A stretch of 64,000 bases of DNA from Stictocephala bisonia (GCA_035578905.1 JAQJVL010000732.1:186001-250000); one strand, 5' to 3'; numbered from the stretch's first letter, positions 32,848 to 44,550 are shown. Translations and numbers: made by a program. The notes: generated by a model not told the origin, from the sequence alone.

Positions 32848-33944
32848 CAGACGAAATTGCTCGAACAATCTCGTCAAATCCACATATATGTTCCGATAAT
32901 GCCGATTTTCGTCTTTTAATTCTTATTTATTTTGATTTTTACTTTTCTAATTTGATTTTATGAGAGGCTAAGAAAACACTCAAATGCACCTACATTCACA
33001 GTTTGGAGTACGAGTCAACTTTGAAGATCATAGGATTTACTTGATCTTTTGGATTTTATTTTGGTGTTTATGTCTATTCATCATTATATAGCCTACACTC
33101 AGTACAGCAAATTGTACTAATTTATAGTCAACAACTAACAAGCATTGTATTAAGCTAAATAATGATATGATTTAAACTACTGAGAAGACCACATCAAATT
33201 CATAAAATTAAATTAAATTAAAAAAATTTAATCAGGTGGTTTTTACGTTTTCTTTTAAAGGTTTTATTTGAATCTTCATGTTTAATCGAAGTTGGAAGCA
33301 TTTTCCATAAAGGAGCTCTTGTGTTGTATTTATGTTTTTCTTTATATATATTTTTTCATTATAATGTTATAATAATAGTTTTATTAGAGCTCTAGGGTGA
33401 CAATAATTGAATGTGTTAGAACTTGTCACAATTCAGGGGAAAACTTGCAAACACTTTTCCAATGTGAGAATATAAGTCTCTCCCTGGTTGTATAATGACC
33501 CTGGTTTTGTTTGTTCGATTAGTCACTATTACATGGTTATAAGTGATTTTTAGTGATAGTGTTAACTCTAGTCTAATTTGATACAATGAGAACCTAGCAA
33601 ACCACATAACATAAACGCACTTTTATCCACAGTTCGAGGACGAGTCTGCTTCCAAGTGCTTTTAAACTTGTTTATGTATACTAACATTAAATGCGTGTTC
33701 AAACTTGGAAATCATGTCCATGTCTTGAACTGCAGTCAGGACTAACCCACTCAAGAGCCATCCAGTCGGCCGGCCGGCCTCCTTGATCCGAATACAGCCA
33801 CCGGCAGGCCTTGTGGAGGCCGATAACGTGGCCGGCGTTACAGGGTCAACCGGGGGGGGGGGGGGGTCACAGGATTACATTAATAGTTAAACAGTACTGT
33901 CCGCTCACGTTACATATGTAATCTCTAAAGTATTATCTATATAT
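32848..33944. other. No gene; GC-rich inverted patch at 33765-33850
   Basis: 33765-33850 contains CGGCCGGCCGGCC and, further on, GGAGGCCGATAACGTGGCCGG, which can fold back, then a run of about 16 G. The rest is AT-rich. Confidence 0.45.
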
Positions 33945-34112
33945 ACAGGGTGTTTTTTTAAATGGCCCTCCACTGCGATCTTGGAAACCACAAATCTGAC
34001 AAATAATTTGAAGTGGGGAACCTTACCTTGGACAAATTCCCCCCCAATTAATTTAAAAAAATTAAAATTAAGTTTAAAATTAAAATTAGTTTTTCTTATT
34101 GAACACCCTATA
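33945..34112. mobile_element. Short MITE-like element with ACAGGGTGTT ends
   Basis: ACAGGGTGTTTTTTTAA at 33945 and TTGAACACCCTATA at 34099-34112 are near-complementary ends (9 of 11) of a 168-base AT-rich segment. Confidence 0.4.
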
Positions 34113-34838
34113 GTTGTATGATTGTACTGTATTAGATATAAATACTAATTTTAAGACGGTTTTATTCTTGGAAGTTTTTTGATATTTTGGTTAATAACGT
34201 AGATATGAGCGCTCAAAATGTCCAGATTTCTTATGGAGCTTGCCATTAAAATAACAAATGTTGTAGTATGCATTAAAAAAATGATCTAATCAGCAAACAT
34301 TACAACATATATTTGGAAAAATGTATTGTATGCCTAGCTGTTCTTTTTTCTCGATTTAACAGCCGTAGTGTATTAAATTATTACACACAGAAATTGAAAT
34401 AAATATGCTATGATTTGTCACAAATAAATTGATTTTAGCAGCACAACTGTTTAAGTCGACTTCCAATACAAATCGACAGGTTATGTTGGAAATCTGTACC
34501 CTATAAGAAGAAAATGTTTGAAGTGTCAGTAGAGGAGTACCTAGAAGAACAGAATGTTGAACAATTAATTAGCCGTTTAGTTTTGAATGTCTCCCAATCC
34601 TGAGTCATTGTTGTCATTTCGCTCTTATTAGGTTATGATGAAATTCGTATCACGTAATGTAATGTATATAAAGTTTACTTCGATTCCAATGCATTTTTCC
34701 CATGGCATGGTTTTTATTGCACATTTTCTTTGATGGCTAAGTCGAGACCCGTTTAGGGGATCACGTATTAAATGTTATCGCCCTTTGGGGCCAGGTTCCC
34801 TTAACATATTTCTTTTGACAAAAGTACTTTATTACCAT
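34113..34838. other. No gene or recognised repeat
   Basis: AT-rich. Confidence 0.4.
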
Positions 34839-35232
34839 GACTACACACTTATATGTCAAGTCCATGTTCTATACAATAAAACGTCGGTAACGTGAGTGTT
34901 ACATACGTTGGTAACGTGACTACGCGTGTATCTGCCAAGCCCATGTTGTATACAAGAAAATGTCGGAAACCTGAGTGTTACTTACGTTGTAAACGTGACT
35001 ACGCGTGTATGTGCCAAGCCATTTTGTATACAAGAAAAGGTCGGTATCGTGAGTGTTACATATGTTGTTAACGTGAACACGCGTGTATGTACCAAGCCGT
35101 TTTGTATACAAGAGAAGGTCGGTAACGCGAGTGTTACATACGTTGTTAATGTGACTTCACGTGCATCTGCCAAGCCCGTGTTGTGTACAAAACAATGTCG
35201 GTAACGCGAGTGTTACGTACGTTGTTTTCAGG
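34839..35232. repeat. 78-79-bp minisatellite, about 5 copies
   Basis: The unit holds GTGCCAAGCCATTTTGTATA, a CAAGAAAA(T/G)GTCGG block, and GTGAGTGTTACATACGTTGT. Copies are 80-90% alike. The 78-base units keep a 26-residue frame open on both strands, which explains the open frames here. The last copy ends in TTGTTTTCAG|GTAACC, a splice-junction-like string. Confidence 0.92.
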
Positions 35233-35704
35233 TAACCTGTTAGCGAGTCACGTGAGGTGAGGTAACGGACCAGGTATATTGCATCAGCCGGCCATAAACA
35301 ACGCGACCTTGCCTCAGCCGTACTCTGGCACGGTCTTACCTATTGTAATCATCTATATATCAATGTATTAGCAATGCTGAGGAACGCTGTACGTTGTAAT
35401 TAATATGTCTCAACGTCTATTTCTCAAATGGTGTTTTGCATATGTAATTAATTTTTCATTATCACGAAGATTTGGTATCATTGAGCCATGAATTATTTCT
35501 ATGTGGAACTTACAAATCGCTCAAACATCCATTTACCTGTTGTGGGACATTGTTAAGCTAGTCACTATAACACCAGCTCTGATTGAATTCGTATTTATTG
35601 GTAAGAAAATTACGTACAGTACATCATTTATTGGTAAATATTGGGAGGAACCTACTTCTTAAGCGTCCTTCCATTAATTGTTTGTTTACCCGAAATATTA
35701 TTAT
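35233..35704. other. No supported gene
   Basis: Nothing recognisable. Confidence 0.35.
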
Positions 35705-36062
35705 TTCGGGCCGGGCAGAAAGTGAGCTGTGTGTTATATTTATCCCATATAGGGGTTTCACCGGAGGGGGAGAATCGTTCCACCGCTCAGCTCCCTTCAC
35801 GGGTGTGACTATAATAGTTCTAAGCTTGATTCGTTAGTGTTAATCAATCCAAACAATGGTCACTGCTGCTAATGACGTAGGGGGTGGAGCTTGCCACTGT
35901 ACTGCCACACGTGGACTGCCGTTTTCATAGTTGCCATGACAATTTTTTAATTATATGACATACTGGGGGAAGGAAGAGTAGTTCTCGATCTTATTTCCAC
36001 CACCCAATGCATTTCTATCTTACCAATGTTTTAAGTAGGTCGCTTTTCAAGCGGCCTATCTA
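35705..36062 (+). mobile_element. Family C, long form, most complete
   Basis: The 5' extension (GGGGGAGAATCGTTCCACCG, CTCAGCTCCCTTCACGGG) leads directly into GTTCTAAGCTTGATTCGTTA, AACAATGGTCACTGCTGC, TGACGTAGGGGGTGGAGC and the CAAGCGGCCTATCTAGGC end. This copy shows that the extension and the core belong to one element. Confidence 0.75.
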
Positions 36063-36078
36063 GGCTATACTATTTTGA

Positions 36079-36543
36079 TTGTATAACGTAAAACAAAAAG
36101 AATGGTCTGAATCTGAAGTCATTTCTCCGAGAAAGCCTTGGTCGCTCAGCAATAACATCCGGAATGAGCCGTTAACACCTTGGCATTTCACCAGGTACTA
36201 CTTTCAAATAGGCTCTTCAAGATCTTACCGTACATTTAATTTGTTTGCCATCAGCGGTAACTTCTCCGATCTGCTATTCAAGGTGGTCCAGTACGTGGGG
36301 AGCTACGATTGTCGTGTGGGAAAGGCATGTAGCCAAGCCACTGCGAACAGCAATGTTTTAACGAGTAACTACTGCGTTTATGAGGGAACAAGCAAGTTTA
36401 TCAGTAGAATAAGCTCGTGTTGTGGTTCTCGATGGAAGACAAAGCTTCAGTATGGAAGATTGCAAATGGTAGACCATCTATTTACCTTCTACTCTTGGTT
36501 AAATGTGGATAAGGATCTACAGCATACATTATTGTCAACTTAA
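36079..36543 (+). CDS. Unassigned 154-codon ORF
   Basis: An uninterrupted frame that begins without a convincing ATG (first ATG-like start lies inside) directly after Family C. The product is Ser/Tyr/Cys-containing, with stretches such as LLFKVVQYVGSYDCRVGKAC and SKFISRISSCCGSRWKTK. I recognise no domain. It is followed within 135 bases by a Harbinger transposase remnant on the same strand, so it could be a decayed second gene of that element; that is speculation. It may also be an exon or chance. Confidence 0.3.
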   Translation: MYNVKQKEWSESEVISPRKPWSLSNNIRNEPLTPWHFTRYYFQIGSSRSYRTFNLFAISGNFSDLLFKVVQYVGSYDCRVGKACSQATANSNVLTSNYCVYEGTSKFISRISSCCGSRWKTKLQYGRLQMVDHLFTFYSWLNVDKDLQHTLLST

Positions 36544-36675
36544 GTGATACCTTCTTAACGGTTTACACTATCCAGAAAAACAAGTTATATGACAAATTCT
36601 AGTAGTTTCGGTTTCAGATATTGTTAGATCTTCTTAGATCATCTAAGAAAATCTGCATTCAGTTAGCATTAAAAC

Positions 36676-36943
36676 ATGTCGAAGAAAAGGGATTGGTGCT
36701 TGCGGCATCAGTTTTCGCTAGCTGCAATAGATAAATGCAGTGGTACAGGTATATTAAACTTCCTCAATGCCGATGACTTTGTTGACAAACCGTCATCAAG
36801 AAAGGATATTAGGTGCAATGGTAGTTTCAAGAAGTTTTTGAAAATAACAAGTGAAAATTTTGATAAATATATGATTGGTTACCGAATTGAACAACAAAAC
36901 TTCCACATTTAGAGATGCTGTAGCTGTTCGTGATAAAGTGTGA
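36676..36943 (+). pseudogene. PIF/Harbinger transposase N-terminal remnant
   Basis: The frame starts MSKKRDWC, then GILNFLNADDF, then FKKFLKITSENFDK. A second frame, reached by a shift near 36900, continues with TTFRDAVAVRDKV. In HARBI1-like transposases the same order is found: a short N-terminus, an F-x-NF-x-R-x-[ST]-x-E-x-F-[DE] helix, then T-x-FR-x-AI-x(4)-R-[LV]. Between them the usual Leu-rich segment is shortened, a frameshift has occurred, and a TGA follows at 36941. The DDE catalytic part is absent. It is therefore a broken fragment. The match is by family pattern, not by a search. Confidence 0.6.
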
Positions 36944-37606
36944 ACTGGCTCAATTTCACGTGCTGCCCTGAACTCCCGAGGTTGCGTCTTATCATTTAAG
37001 AACAAATGATAAGTAAAAGTGAAAATTTTTACGTGGCCTGGTCCTTTACTATTATCTCAAAACATCTTTTAAATTGGCCGATAAAAGATCGCATCTCTCT
37101 CCACTTTCACTCTATCAACTTTCATCTTAAAGAAATGCTGGTATATTTTTTTAAGTAGGCAGTGTGGTTTCTTGATTCGAATTGTGTAATCAGAACAAAT
37201 GAGGTCCACAAAGGTCAGTTAAGGATCCATCATTAAGGATCAGCTTCACTAAATAATAAATTGCATCTCGGCCTCACACGCCGTCGCTAACGTATCTATA
37301 CATTGTCGAAACAAATTAAATTGTAAATGGGAGAGATTTAAACTGTTTATGGAAACAGATAAATAAATATCATTGAAAGAGGATAAAAATATCAAATAGC
37401 AGAAACTGAGTAGTTATAACTTATGCTGTATAGCTCGTTTTGTTTCATAGTTCCCAACAGATGTACTGCTGCATAAAAAGATTCTAACTCCTCAGACTTT
37501 CTTGTAGCTATCCAACTTAAATTCTCTGTGGCTTCGGTGATAGCACTAAGTGGCAGCATTAATGTAATATATAGGCAATTGTGTAAATACAGCATATTCT
37601 AAGTAT
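36944..37606. other. No supported gene
   Basis: Contains the hairpin-like TTATCATTTAAGAACAAATGATAA at 36990; otherwise nothing. Confidence 0.35.
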
Positions 37607-37915
37607 TCAGCAATTTTTATCAAGAGCTTGTTGAATCAAGTTGAAGTGTGCTGCGTCGCAGGCAGCCGACCGGCTCCACAGAAATACCCCAACACGGAAC
37701 TTCTGGCAAGCCCCAGCTATGTTTGACAGGAACGACTTCCAATCCGTGATGTACGAGCCACTCCCGGGTCTATTTCCGAACACCGGCTGGAGCCTCCGCC
37801 AAAATAGCTGCATCTCACGTGGACACCAGAGGCCTCGAAAACCATCGCGTTTCTGACGTCAAACTGCTCGAGGTCGGGGCAGTGGGAGCCGTTGAACTCT
37901 GGCTCGGATGACGGA
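37607..37915 (-). CDS. Unassigned GC-rich coding-like segment
   Basis: The minus strand has two overlapping open frames with GC-rich codons in an AT-rich setting. One gives GSGSYITDWKSFLSNIAGAC followed by FLWSRSAACDAAHFNLIQQAL and stops at 37607. The other, upstream, gives SEPEFNGSHCPDLEQFDVRN. They look like one protein split by a frameshift or by splicing near 37790. No family recognised. It directly precedes a Family A copy on the other strand. Confidence 0.3.
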
Positions 37916-37946
37916 TATGTGTGAAGAAATTGGCGCTTACAACATT

Positions 37947-38265
37947 TAAAGCGTCCGCTCAGTGGTTGCCATCGACGTGGACACTGCTAGAGAAGTCTGG
38001 GGTGTACGTGTTCGGTGGTAGTCAGTGTGTGTAGAGAAGAGGAAAGAGAGTATCGGACCTATCAATTAACTGAAAATCATACCGATACTACGTGGTTTGG
38101 ATTCCACGAAAAGCTGTAGGTCCCGTAATTGCCCCGACTCTTGTGGACTGTTATTAAATGGCTTTTTATGAGGAACATTCGACCTTAATAAGTAACAATG
38201 ACTACACTCGTTAATCTACTATCATCACACCCGCCCATCTCCACGATCGGCGTCTTAAAAATGGA
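37947..38265 (+). mobile_element. Family A copy
   Basis: From GCGTCCGCTCAGTGGTTGCC to CGATCGGCGTCTTAAAA. Central hairpin ACGTGGTTTGGATTCCACG kept. The 3' tail is missing. Confidence 0.82.
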
Positions 38266-38409
38266 TATTTTCATCTATACAAACTTTAGTGGCAGAAAAA
38301 CATTGTAATCTGCTTTAAGACTTGTTTTCAAAGTAATATCTAAGATTCATAATTTCCACTTATTATACTCATCAGTCTGTCTTACTTGCATCGTACAATG
38401 GTGGACCTT

Positions 38410-38584
38410 TCCGATTTTGATTTTCACAGAAGAGTTTGCTCGATGCTGCACAGAAGAAACGTATATTATTATTAAATAATATACGTTTCTTCGATACTTC
38501 ACATTAACTGTACAAGTTCAATAAAAAGCAACAAATGATGTAGAGCAGCATCAAGCAAAGTCTTCTGTGAAAATCAAAATCGGA
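38410..38584. mobile_element. MITE with 40-bp TIRs enclosing a second hairpin
   Basis: TCCGATTTTGATTTTCACAG... (38410-38449) and its reverse complement (38545-38584) agree at 38 of 40 bases. Inside is a perfect 16-bp hairpin, GAAGAAACGTATATTA (38453-38468) with TAATATACGTTTCTTC (38477-38492), loop 8. Confidence 0.85.
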
Positions 38585-38601
38585 GAGGTACTTTGCAATC
38601 A

Positions 38602-38777
38602 CTTAAGGGCCATTTGCAGTTATTAACCACTTTTATGTTGGTTTTAATCATTTTCATACGCACAAGAACTAACACTACAAAATACCCCAAGGGAGCGGTC
38701 TAGGGCCATTTTTGTTTCCTGCATTTATGAATGAACAATCACACATACCATGAAATATTCTCGTAGTAGGCCTATAG
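38602..38777 (+). repeat. Direct repeat copy 1 (about 176 bp)
   Basis: CTTAAGGGCCATTTGCAG to GTAGTAGGCCTATAG. Nearly identical to 39177-39356, about 575 bases downstream. Confidence 0.93.
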
Positions 38778-39108
38778 ATTTTAATAGCTTATTACGACGC
38801 TACCTTATGGCTTACCGCCCACACACGTGTTGATAACAGCTACGTCATCAGGAAGTGGTGACAAGCGACGGCTTTTATGAGCGGTTCACCCTTCAGCCGA
38901 GGCTGTGATTGCAGATATCGCCTGTCTGTCTGCATACCAACAAACGCCAACACGTCATATAATGAATGTGTGCATTGTGTATGTGACTGGCAGAATGCAC
39001 AATCAGAATATTATCATCATCTGCAAGATGGCGTCCGCTAATATCAACGAGGCGTGGCAAGTATTGATACATTTGTTGCTTCGTGTTTACTTAAAAAATA
39101 CGATGTCA
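38778..39108. other. No supported gene
   Basis: Plus-strand frames at 38905-39126 are short and unrecognised. Confidence 0.35.
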
Positions 39109-39356
39109 CTTGTACAGTTAATGTGAAGTATCGAAGAAACGTATATTATTATTGCAGTACTCTGAAGCTCATTTCTCTTAAGGGCCATTTGCAGATATTA
39201 ACCATATTTATGTTTTGTTTTTTTAATCATTTTCATAAGCACAAGAACTAACACTACAAAATACCCCAAGGGAGCGGTCTAGGGCCATTTTTGTTTCCTG
39301 CATTTATGAATGAACAATCACACATACCGTGTAATATTCTCGTAGTAGGCCTATAG
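39109..39356 (+). repeat. Direct repeat copy 2, preceded by an inverted piece of the hairpin
   Basis: 39177-39356 repeats 38602-38777. The preceding 39109-39150 is the reverse complement of 38477-38520 (ACTTGTACAGTTAATGTGAA ... CGAAGAAACGTATATTA). So the unit was duplicated together with part of its hairpin, in altered orientation. Confidence 0.88.
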
Positions 39357-41029
39357 CTGGATACATATATTAATAAAGGTTCTTACAACGAAGGTAAATA
39401 ATTCTATATAGTTATTGAAAACCAAGCATTTCCAAAAACCTTCTAGAAAAAATGTGTATAATTTGTTCGTAAAGATAAATTAATTCAACACAGAGGTATA
39501 ATATTTAAGAAGGCATTTGTACTTTTTTTATTAGAATTTATGAGGAGGAGTGATTATGTCCCGCCATTAGTTTCGTACATTACGTAACAAGTAATGAGTT
39601 AATTTACCTGATAAGACTAACTATTTGTTGTACATTTTACGTTACTATATAACTATGTATTGTACATTTTTCGTCACTATCTATTTGTTGTACATTTTTC
39701 GTTAGATTTATAATATAATCTTTACCTGCTTACAACATCGGGAATAGTAAGTGTGTTCATTCAGGCGCCCAGTTTATCGCTTCAAGCAATTTAGTTCTAG
39801 GTTTTATCGCAGCTAATACAGTATTAGGAGTAGCAAATAGCCTACTTGCCTGCCTCACTAACACACAACAAATTACGTGTTCCTCTCCTTTTTCTCTCCC
39901 TCCTTGTTCCCGCCTGCCCCTCTTGTACAATTGTACAAAAGTGCTTAACTTCCTCATTTATAGGAAACTAAAACAATGCAGTTTTAATGTATCACTAATT
40001 TCATGCTACTCTTTCATCCAAAGGTAATTGTACAAATTTCGAGTTCATATATATCTTTCTAAGATATAAATAATTAGGCCTTAAAAAGAACATTTTTTCC
40101 TTTACACTATAATAGGTTGATAGTACCTTTTGTCCACTGTATTCTCAAAAGTTTAATACAATTTCGAACGGGTTCTAAATTTTCTTTGTGTCTAGGAAGG
40201 CCAAATAAGTCGCTTTAGGTAGCCAAGAAGACCAACACTTGTATTCAAAACAATTTCAAGAATAATAGCTGGGAGATCACAAAATCGTGACCTAATTTGT
40301 TGCTCGTTTAGAACTACCCAGGGTGTACGTACAGCTTTAAAGAATTGATCAGTCGTGATTGCGGAGAGTCCGAATCCAAACAATGGATCGCATAGTTACC
40401 GAGTGCCCCATGCTTCCTTTCACGGAGGGATTAGTCAGCATACACAGAATCAGTGGGGCAGGTGTTAGATGGCTCGATGGATTGGACTTTGCTTTGTGAC
40501 AGGAGATCACTTTTACATTTTATAATCATGACTTTTGGATATTTATCTAAATATACATCGCAGCTTTTATAATTAACAAATGTTGGCTGAAAACAAACCA
40601 TTTTAATATATATATAAAGCCATAACTAGGTATATTGTTTTCAATTGACTTGTTTGTGGTCGGATAGTAAAACCGTTGAAGTGTACATCAATCTTACCTC
40701 GTGATTAGCTACTTGATAAAGTTACAGTTAATCTTGAAGTCATAACCCTTATCGACTATTTTAAGTGGTCATATTCCAATGCAACTTCTAAGTAACTTAT
40801 ATCATGCCATATCTGATTTTGAGTATGTAACATGTTGAATTCTAAAATGCCGATTTAAGCATAGGAATTGTGTGTTTTAATATTTTACACAAAGTGGTGA
40901 CACTTTTAATAGCACTAGATTTTTATTGTACTACCAACACTTTTCACTAATAACTCCCTTTCGATTAATTATAGTGGCTATAAAATACGCATACAAATAC
41001 AAATCCGTGACACCTTCACATGACTCGAA
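39357..41029. other. No gene; small 30-bp repeat at 39616-39705
   Basis: TTGTACATTTTTCGT-type blocks occur three times about 30 bases apart (39628, 39660, 39688). Otherwise AT-rich, with only short frames. Confidence 0.45.
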
Positions 41030-41260
41030 CGTTCACAGTATCGATGACTATAAATAGAACAATTATAAGACGGCGCGCTCATATGGGTTTGGTGAAGCCG
41101 GACGTAAGTTCGTGATCGGTTTTCACAGGTAGCGCCAGCGTTCTCCCGCTCTCTGTCTCACTCTGGCACACGCTGAAGAGACTAGCTGAGGTATTAGTAC
41201 GTCAGACAGTCTTCCGCGCTCTTGTTTGAAACCGTTTACCGATAGGTAGCAGCACAGACG
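41030..41260 (+). promoter_or_regulatory. Possible core promoter and CpG-rich leader
   Basis: CTATAAATAG at 41049-41058 is a good TATA-box match, followed by 180 bases that are CpG-rich against AT-rich flanks. No long open frame starts in it. GCTCATATGGGTTTGGTGAA GCCGGACGT (41081 on) resembles GCTCATTTGGGTCTCGTGTA GCCGGATGT at 56976, so part of it may be a dispersed repeat, which weakens the promoter reading. Confidence 0.22.
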
Positions 41261-42118
41261 TTAGCCTTAGACAGTATGTTTGTTTCTTAAGGCAATAATA
41301 GTACTGATCGTATTTATTTCGTAATCTGCTGTTACCTATTTGATCGAAATTTCGTTAAAGTTAGTTCAGTGCTGTTAGTATCGATTCCGTACAGATAATA
41401 ATTTTGGTTATACAATAGTACGCTACAGAATACAGATACAGGCCAGCTCAAGGCCTGTTAGCAAGATACCTGCTAAAGACATTAACGTTGTCATTTTGCC
41501 AACATTCCAGAACTATTGATTTGTCATAACCCTGCCTTGTTTTATTGCCAGTGAATGCCTCAACGTCCCCGGGAGGGGGCTGGCGACAACACCTTTATTA
41601 CGTCTGTCAGCCTCCTACTGTATGCTCTAATAACAATAACGCTCTAAGTCAATTTCAAACGCTACGTTTCAGTATATATTAAATAGAACTTGAATTAATG
41701 CGCTCATTGGCAATGATGCTGCATTATCATGGTCTAAATGCGGAATATTTTTGGGGTTCGAGAAGGAAATAACCCTTATCTAGCACAGGACTTAGTGAAT
41801 AGATAGTGTCTACAGGGAATTGAATAGTATTAAAGTTTTCCATAAAGTTGCCAGAAGTATGCACATCGTTGAACGTGTTAAATTGCTTAGTTTCCGATTA
41901 TTTTAAATAATTTACCTTCATTAAAAAACTTTTTAACCTTTATACGTTTACATTTTTTTTTTTTTAGTTGATGAATAACTGTGTAAGAAATGTTCTTGTA
42001 TCAATGTTTTATAATCATAAAAAATTTGAAGCTAAGCTTAAGAGTATTAATTGTAATGAGAAGAATTAACTCCTTCATTATTGTCAAATTTGTTACGACA
42101 TTCAAGTTTAAAAGAAGT
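41261..42118. other. No gene or recognised repeat
   Basis: Nothing supportable. Confidence 0.35.
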
Positions 42119-42419
42119 AGGTCCTCTTATACCGACACGACGTCCGCTCAATGGTTGTCATCGACGTGGACACCACTAGAGAAGTCTGGAGTGTCCATGT
42201 TACGGTTAAGAGGTTGTGTAGGGAAGTGAACTCAGTGTCAGGCTTGTCAATTTGCTGAAAATCAGACCAACTCTATGTGGTTCAGATTCCACGCAAAGCT
42301 GGAGGTCTCTTAATTTCCATGGCTATTGGGCTATTAATAAATAGCTCTAACTGAGGATCAGTTAACCATAGTTAGTAACAATGACTACACTCGTTCACCT
42401 ACACTCATTCGCCCCATAC
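42119..42419 (+). mobile_element. Family A copy, variant 3' end
   Basis: From AGGTCCTCTTATACCGACAC through TTCAGATTCCACGC (hairpin decayed) to CACTCATTCGCCCC. Confidence 0.82.
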
Positions 42420-42603
42420 CAGTGAATGTAAAGAGGTGTATGACGTAATGGTCCACCTCTACCGAGGGAGCTCTCTTCAAACATCTGTAGGGAGAAGCTG
42501 TTGAGTAATGCTGTGAGGCAACCAACGGGTTTAAATATAATCCCGTTGTGTTTGGAGACAAAGCTGACCAGTCCTTAGGGCGACTGGCTCGGCCCTGGGA
42601 CTA

Positions 42604-42857
42604 GGGATGGCAAATATTTTAAACATATCGATATATCGCAAACCAAATATCGATCTAACGATAGTATCGAAAGAAAAATATCGATATATTCGGGCAGCCG
42701 ATATATCGAATTGTGAATGATTTACCTTTGATCTGATATATCGGACCAAACATAAATATCCTCGATATGGCCGATGTTATCGAAAGAAAGTATCGATATC
42801 GATATATCGAAACATATTTATCGATATTTCCGATTTATCGATATATCGTAGCCATCA
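42604..42857. mobile_element. Family D, internally deleted copy (254 bp)
   Basis: Starts GGGATGGCAA and ends with TAGCCATC, a one-base variant of the TTGCCATCCC end. Only the two sub-terminal palindromic parts remain, joined by a short centre. At least six exact TATCGATA octamers are present. Confidence 0.85.
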
Positions 42858-43230
42858 GTTTGTGTAGGGAAGGGGGCCATCAACCCTGGGACTCACAGAT
42901 TAGGATATGTCAGGTTTACTCGACTACTAACACTTCATATTGCACTGTTGATAAATAGAATGAGTATATTTAATTATTTTATAATGCTCTTAAATATATT
43001 CATTCCGACATAAGTTTTAGTTCAGAACATTCAGTGTTGTAACTCTTGTTTGGAAGTTATTTACTGAAGTTAAGTTGTTAATTTTGGAGAATTTCCAGCG
43101 TTTAGAGTGTTTAAAAACAAACACAAATGGTGATCTGGTAAAAAAGCTTCTGTCGTCTTAGGAGCTTTATATAATTTGCTAAATTAAAAACAAATAAAGA
43201 ATGTCCAAAAATATATAAGGATGAAGATCC
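42858..43230. other. No gene or recognised repeat
   Basis: AT-rich. Confidence 0.35.
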
Positions 43231-43770
43231 TTTTTACTTTCTCCCATATGCGTTAGCATACAGAAAGTATTGTGATCGTAAAAAAAATCTTTTTACTAGT
43301 TGGCCTAAAAATCCGTTTTATGGTCCCCTGAACCCAAAAAGTGTTTTTTTGAAAAAAACATTGGATATCTGTCTGTATGTGTCTGTCTGTGTGTATGTGC
43401 AGTTCGCTAGAGACCAAACTGATGGATCAATTTTTATGAAATTTTAATGCGTATGTGTACTTAACGAATATCTCCAGACCATTTACACCTTTAGTTAAAA
43501 ACCACTTGAAATTTTAGTTTTTTAATTTGTATGGGCATACAAAAATGGACTTTTCTCAAAAACGGCTTCAATGATTTTGATTAAATTTTCAGAAAAGATG
43601 TGAATTACAATTTAAAATATTTTAGTAGAACCCGCATGTCTCTAACTCGTCGAGTTTTTGAGTTATGAAAAAACATATTTGGGAATCAAACTGGTAATTT
43701 TCAAAGTTTTGATTTTTTTTAGTGTTTAATATGGGGGGAAGTTTGTGCTAATTCTTTGGAACCATTTATA
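43231..43770 (+). mobile_element. Family E copy, best preserved
   Basis: Begins with TACTTTCT CCCA TATGC GTTA GCATA C AGAAAGTA, a two-step hairpin, and ends GGAACCATTTATA. Contains GTCTGTCTGTGTGTATGTGC followed by AGTTCGCTAGAG. A Family D fragment lies 38 bases beyond. Confidence 0.87.
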
Positions 43771-43807
43771 TTATTACAAACAATTGGGGAGAGCTAACCA
43801 CCGAGCC

Positions 43808-43976
43808 GCAATAATGGCAGCAAACGTGGATGTATTTTTGGTCGTGACATAAGAGTTTAGGGCATAATTTTAAACAGACAAACCATCTACAAATCGATTT
43901 TTCTTTCGATTTTATCGTTAGAACGATATTTGATTTGTGATTTATCGATATATTGAAAATATTTGCCATTCCAAAG
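43808..43976 (-). mobile_element. Family D fragment (one end)
   Basis: Carries the ATTTTTGGTCGTGACATAAG inner block and ends with TTTATCGATATATTG ... TTGCCATTCC, a variant terminal sequence. The other end is missing. Confidence 0.75.
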
Positions 43977-44171
43977 TGGAAGTAGACAAGTGTAATTCCT
44001 TCCACATTCAGCGTTCTACAAGAGTGGGCGCCGCGCAGGTGTGGCCAGTTGTTTACACGACATACCTCGCAGTTATCGCCAACGTGCTATCTGCGCCACT
44101 CCTCGCCACACTACGCCGCTCATTATCGTATTTACAATCCTTTGTAACTAACTTTTTTATATACGGCGCAT

Positions 44172-44550
44172 TACCAATGGCGCAGTATTGTAACCCAGCT
44201 TCTTGGGGACAAAGTGTTTTGGAGATTGTAAGCGTCCACTCACTGGTCACCATCAGCGTGCACACTACTATTTTAAGGTCGGATTGCCCGTGTTGGGTGG
44301 GTAGTCAGGGAGACAACTGAGTAATATATCAAGTTTGTCAATTAGCTGAAAATCAGACCAATAATACGTGTTTCGAATTCCGTGTAAAGCTCTTAGGTCG
44401 CTTAATTTCCTGCATTGGGATGTAATAAATGGATGGCCCTTTTGAGTCGAAGTCTGACTTAATCAGTAACCAGACTACACGGGTCATCCACACTCATTTA
44501 ATCCATATTCGCCGTTAAATACGCTCAAAGTTTTGTCAGCATCCATAATC
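44172..44550 (+). mobile_element. Family A copy, full-length 5' end
   Basis: Starts near ATGGCGCAGTATTGTAACCC and AGCTTCTTGGGGACAAAGTG, the longest 5' end together with 21851 and 62318. The 3' side is diverged (GTTTTGTCAGCATC). Confidence 0.8.

Noticed and set aside
34920..35204. Short genes with 26-residue repeats
   Set aside because: Products of the 78-base tandem unit, open on both strands.
41049..41260. Confident promoter with first exon
   Set aside because: A TATA-like box is present, but no open frame or donor follows clearly and part of the segment resembles DNA at 56976, suggesting a repeat.
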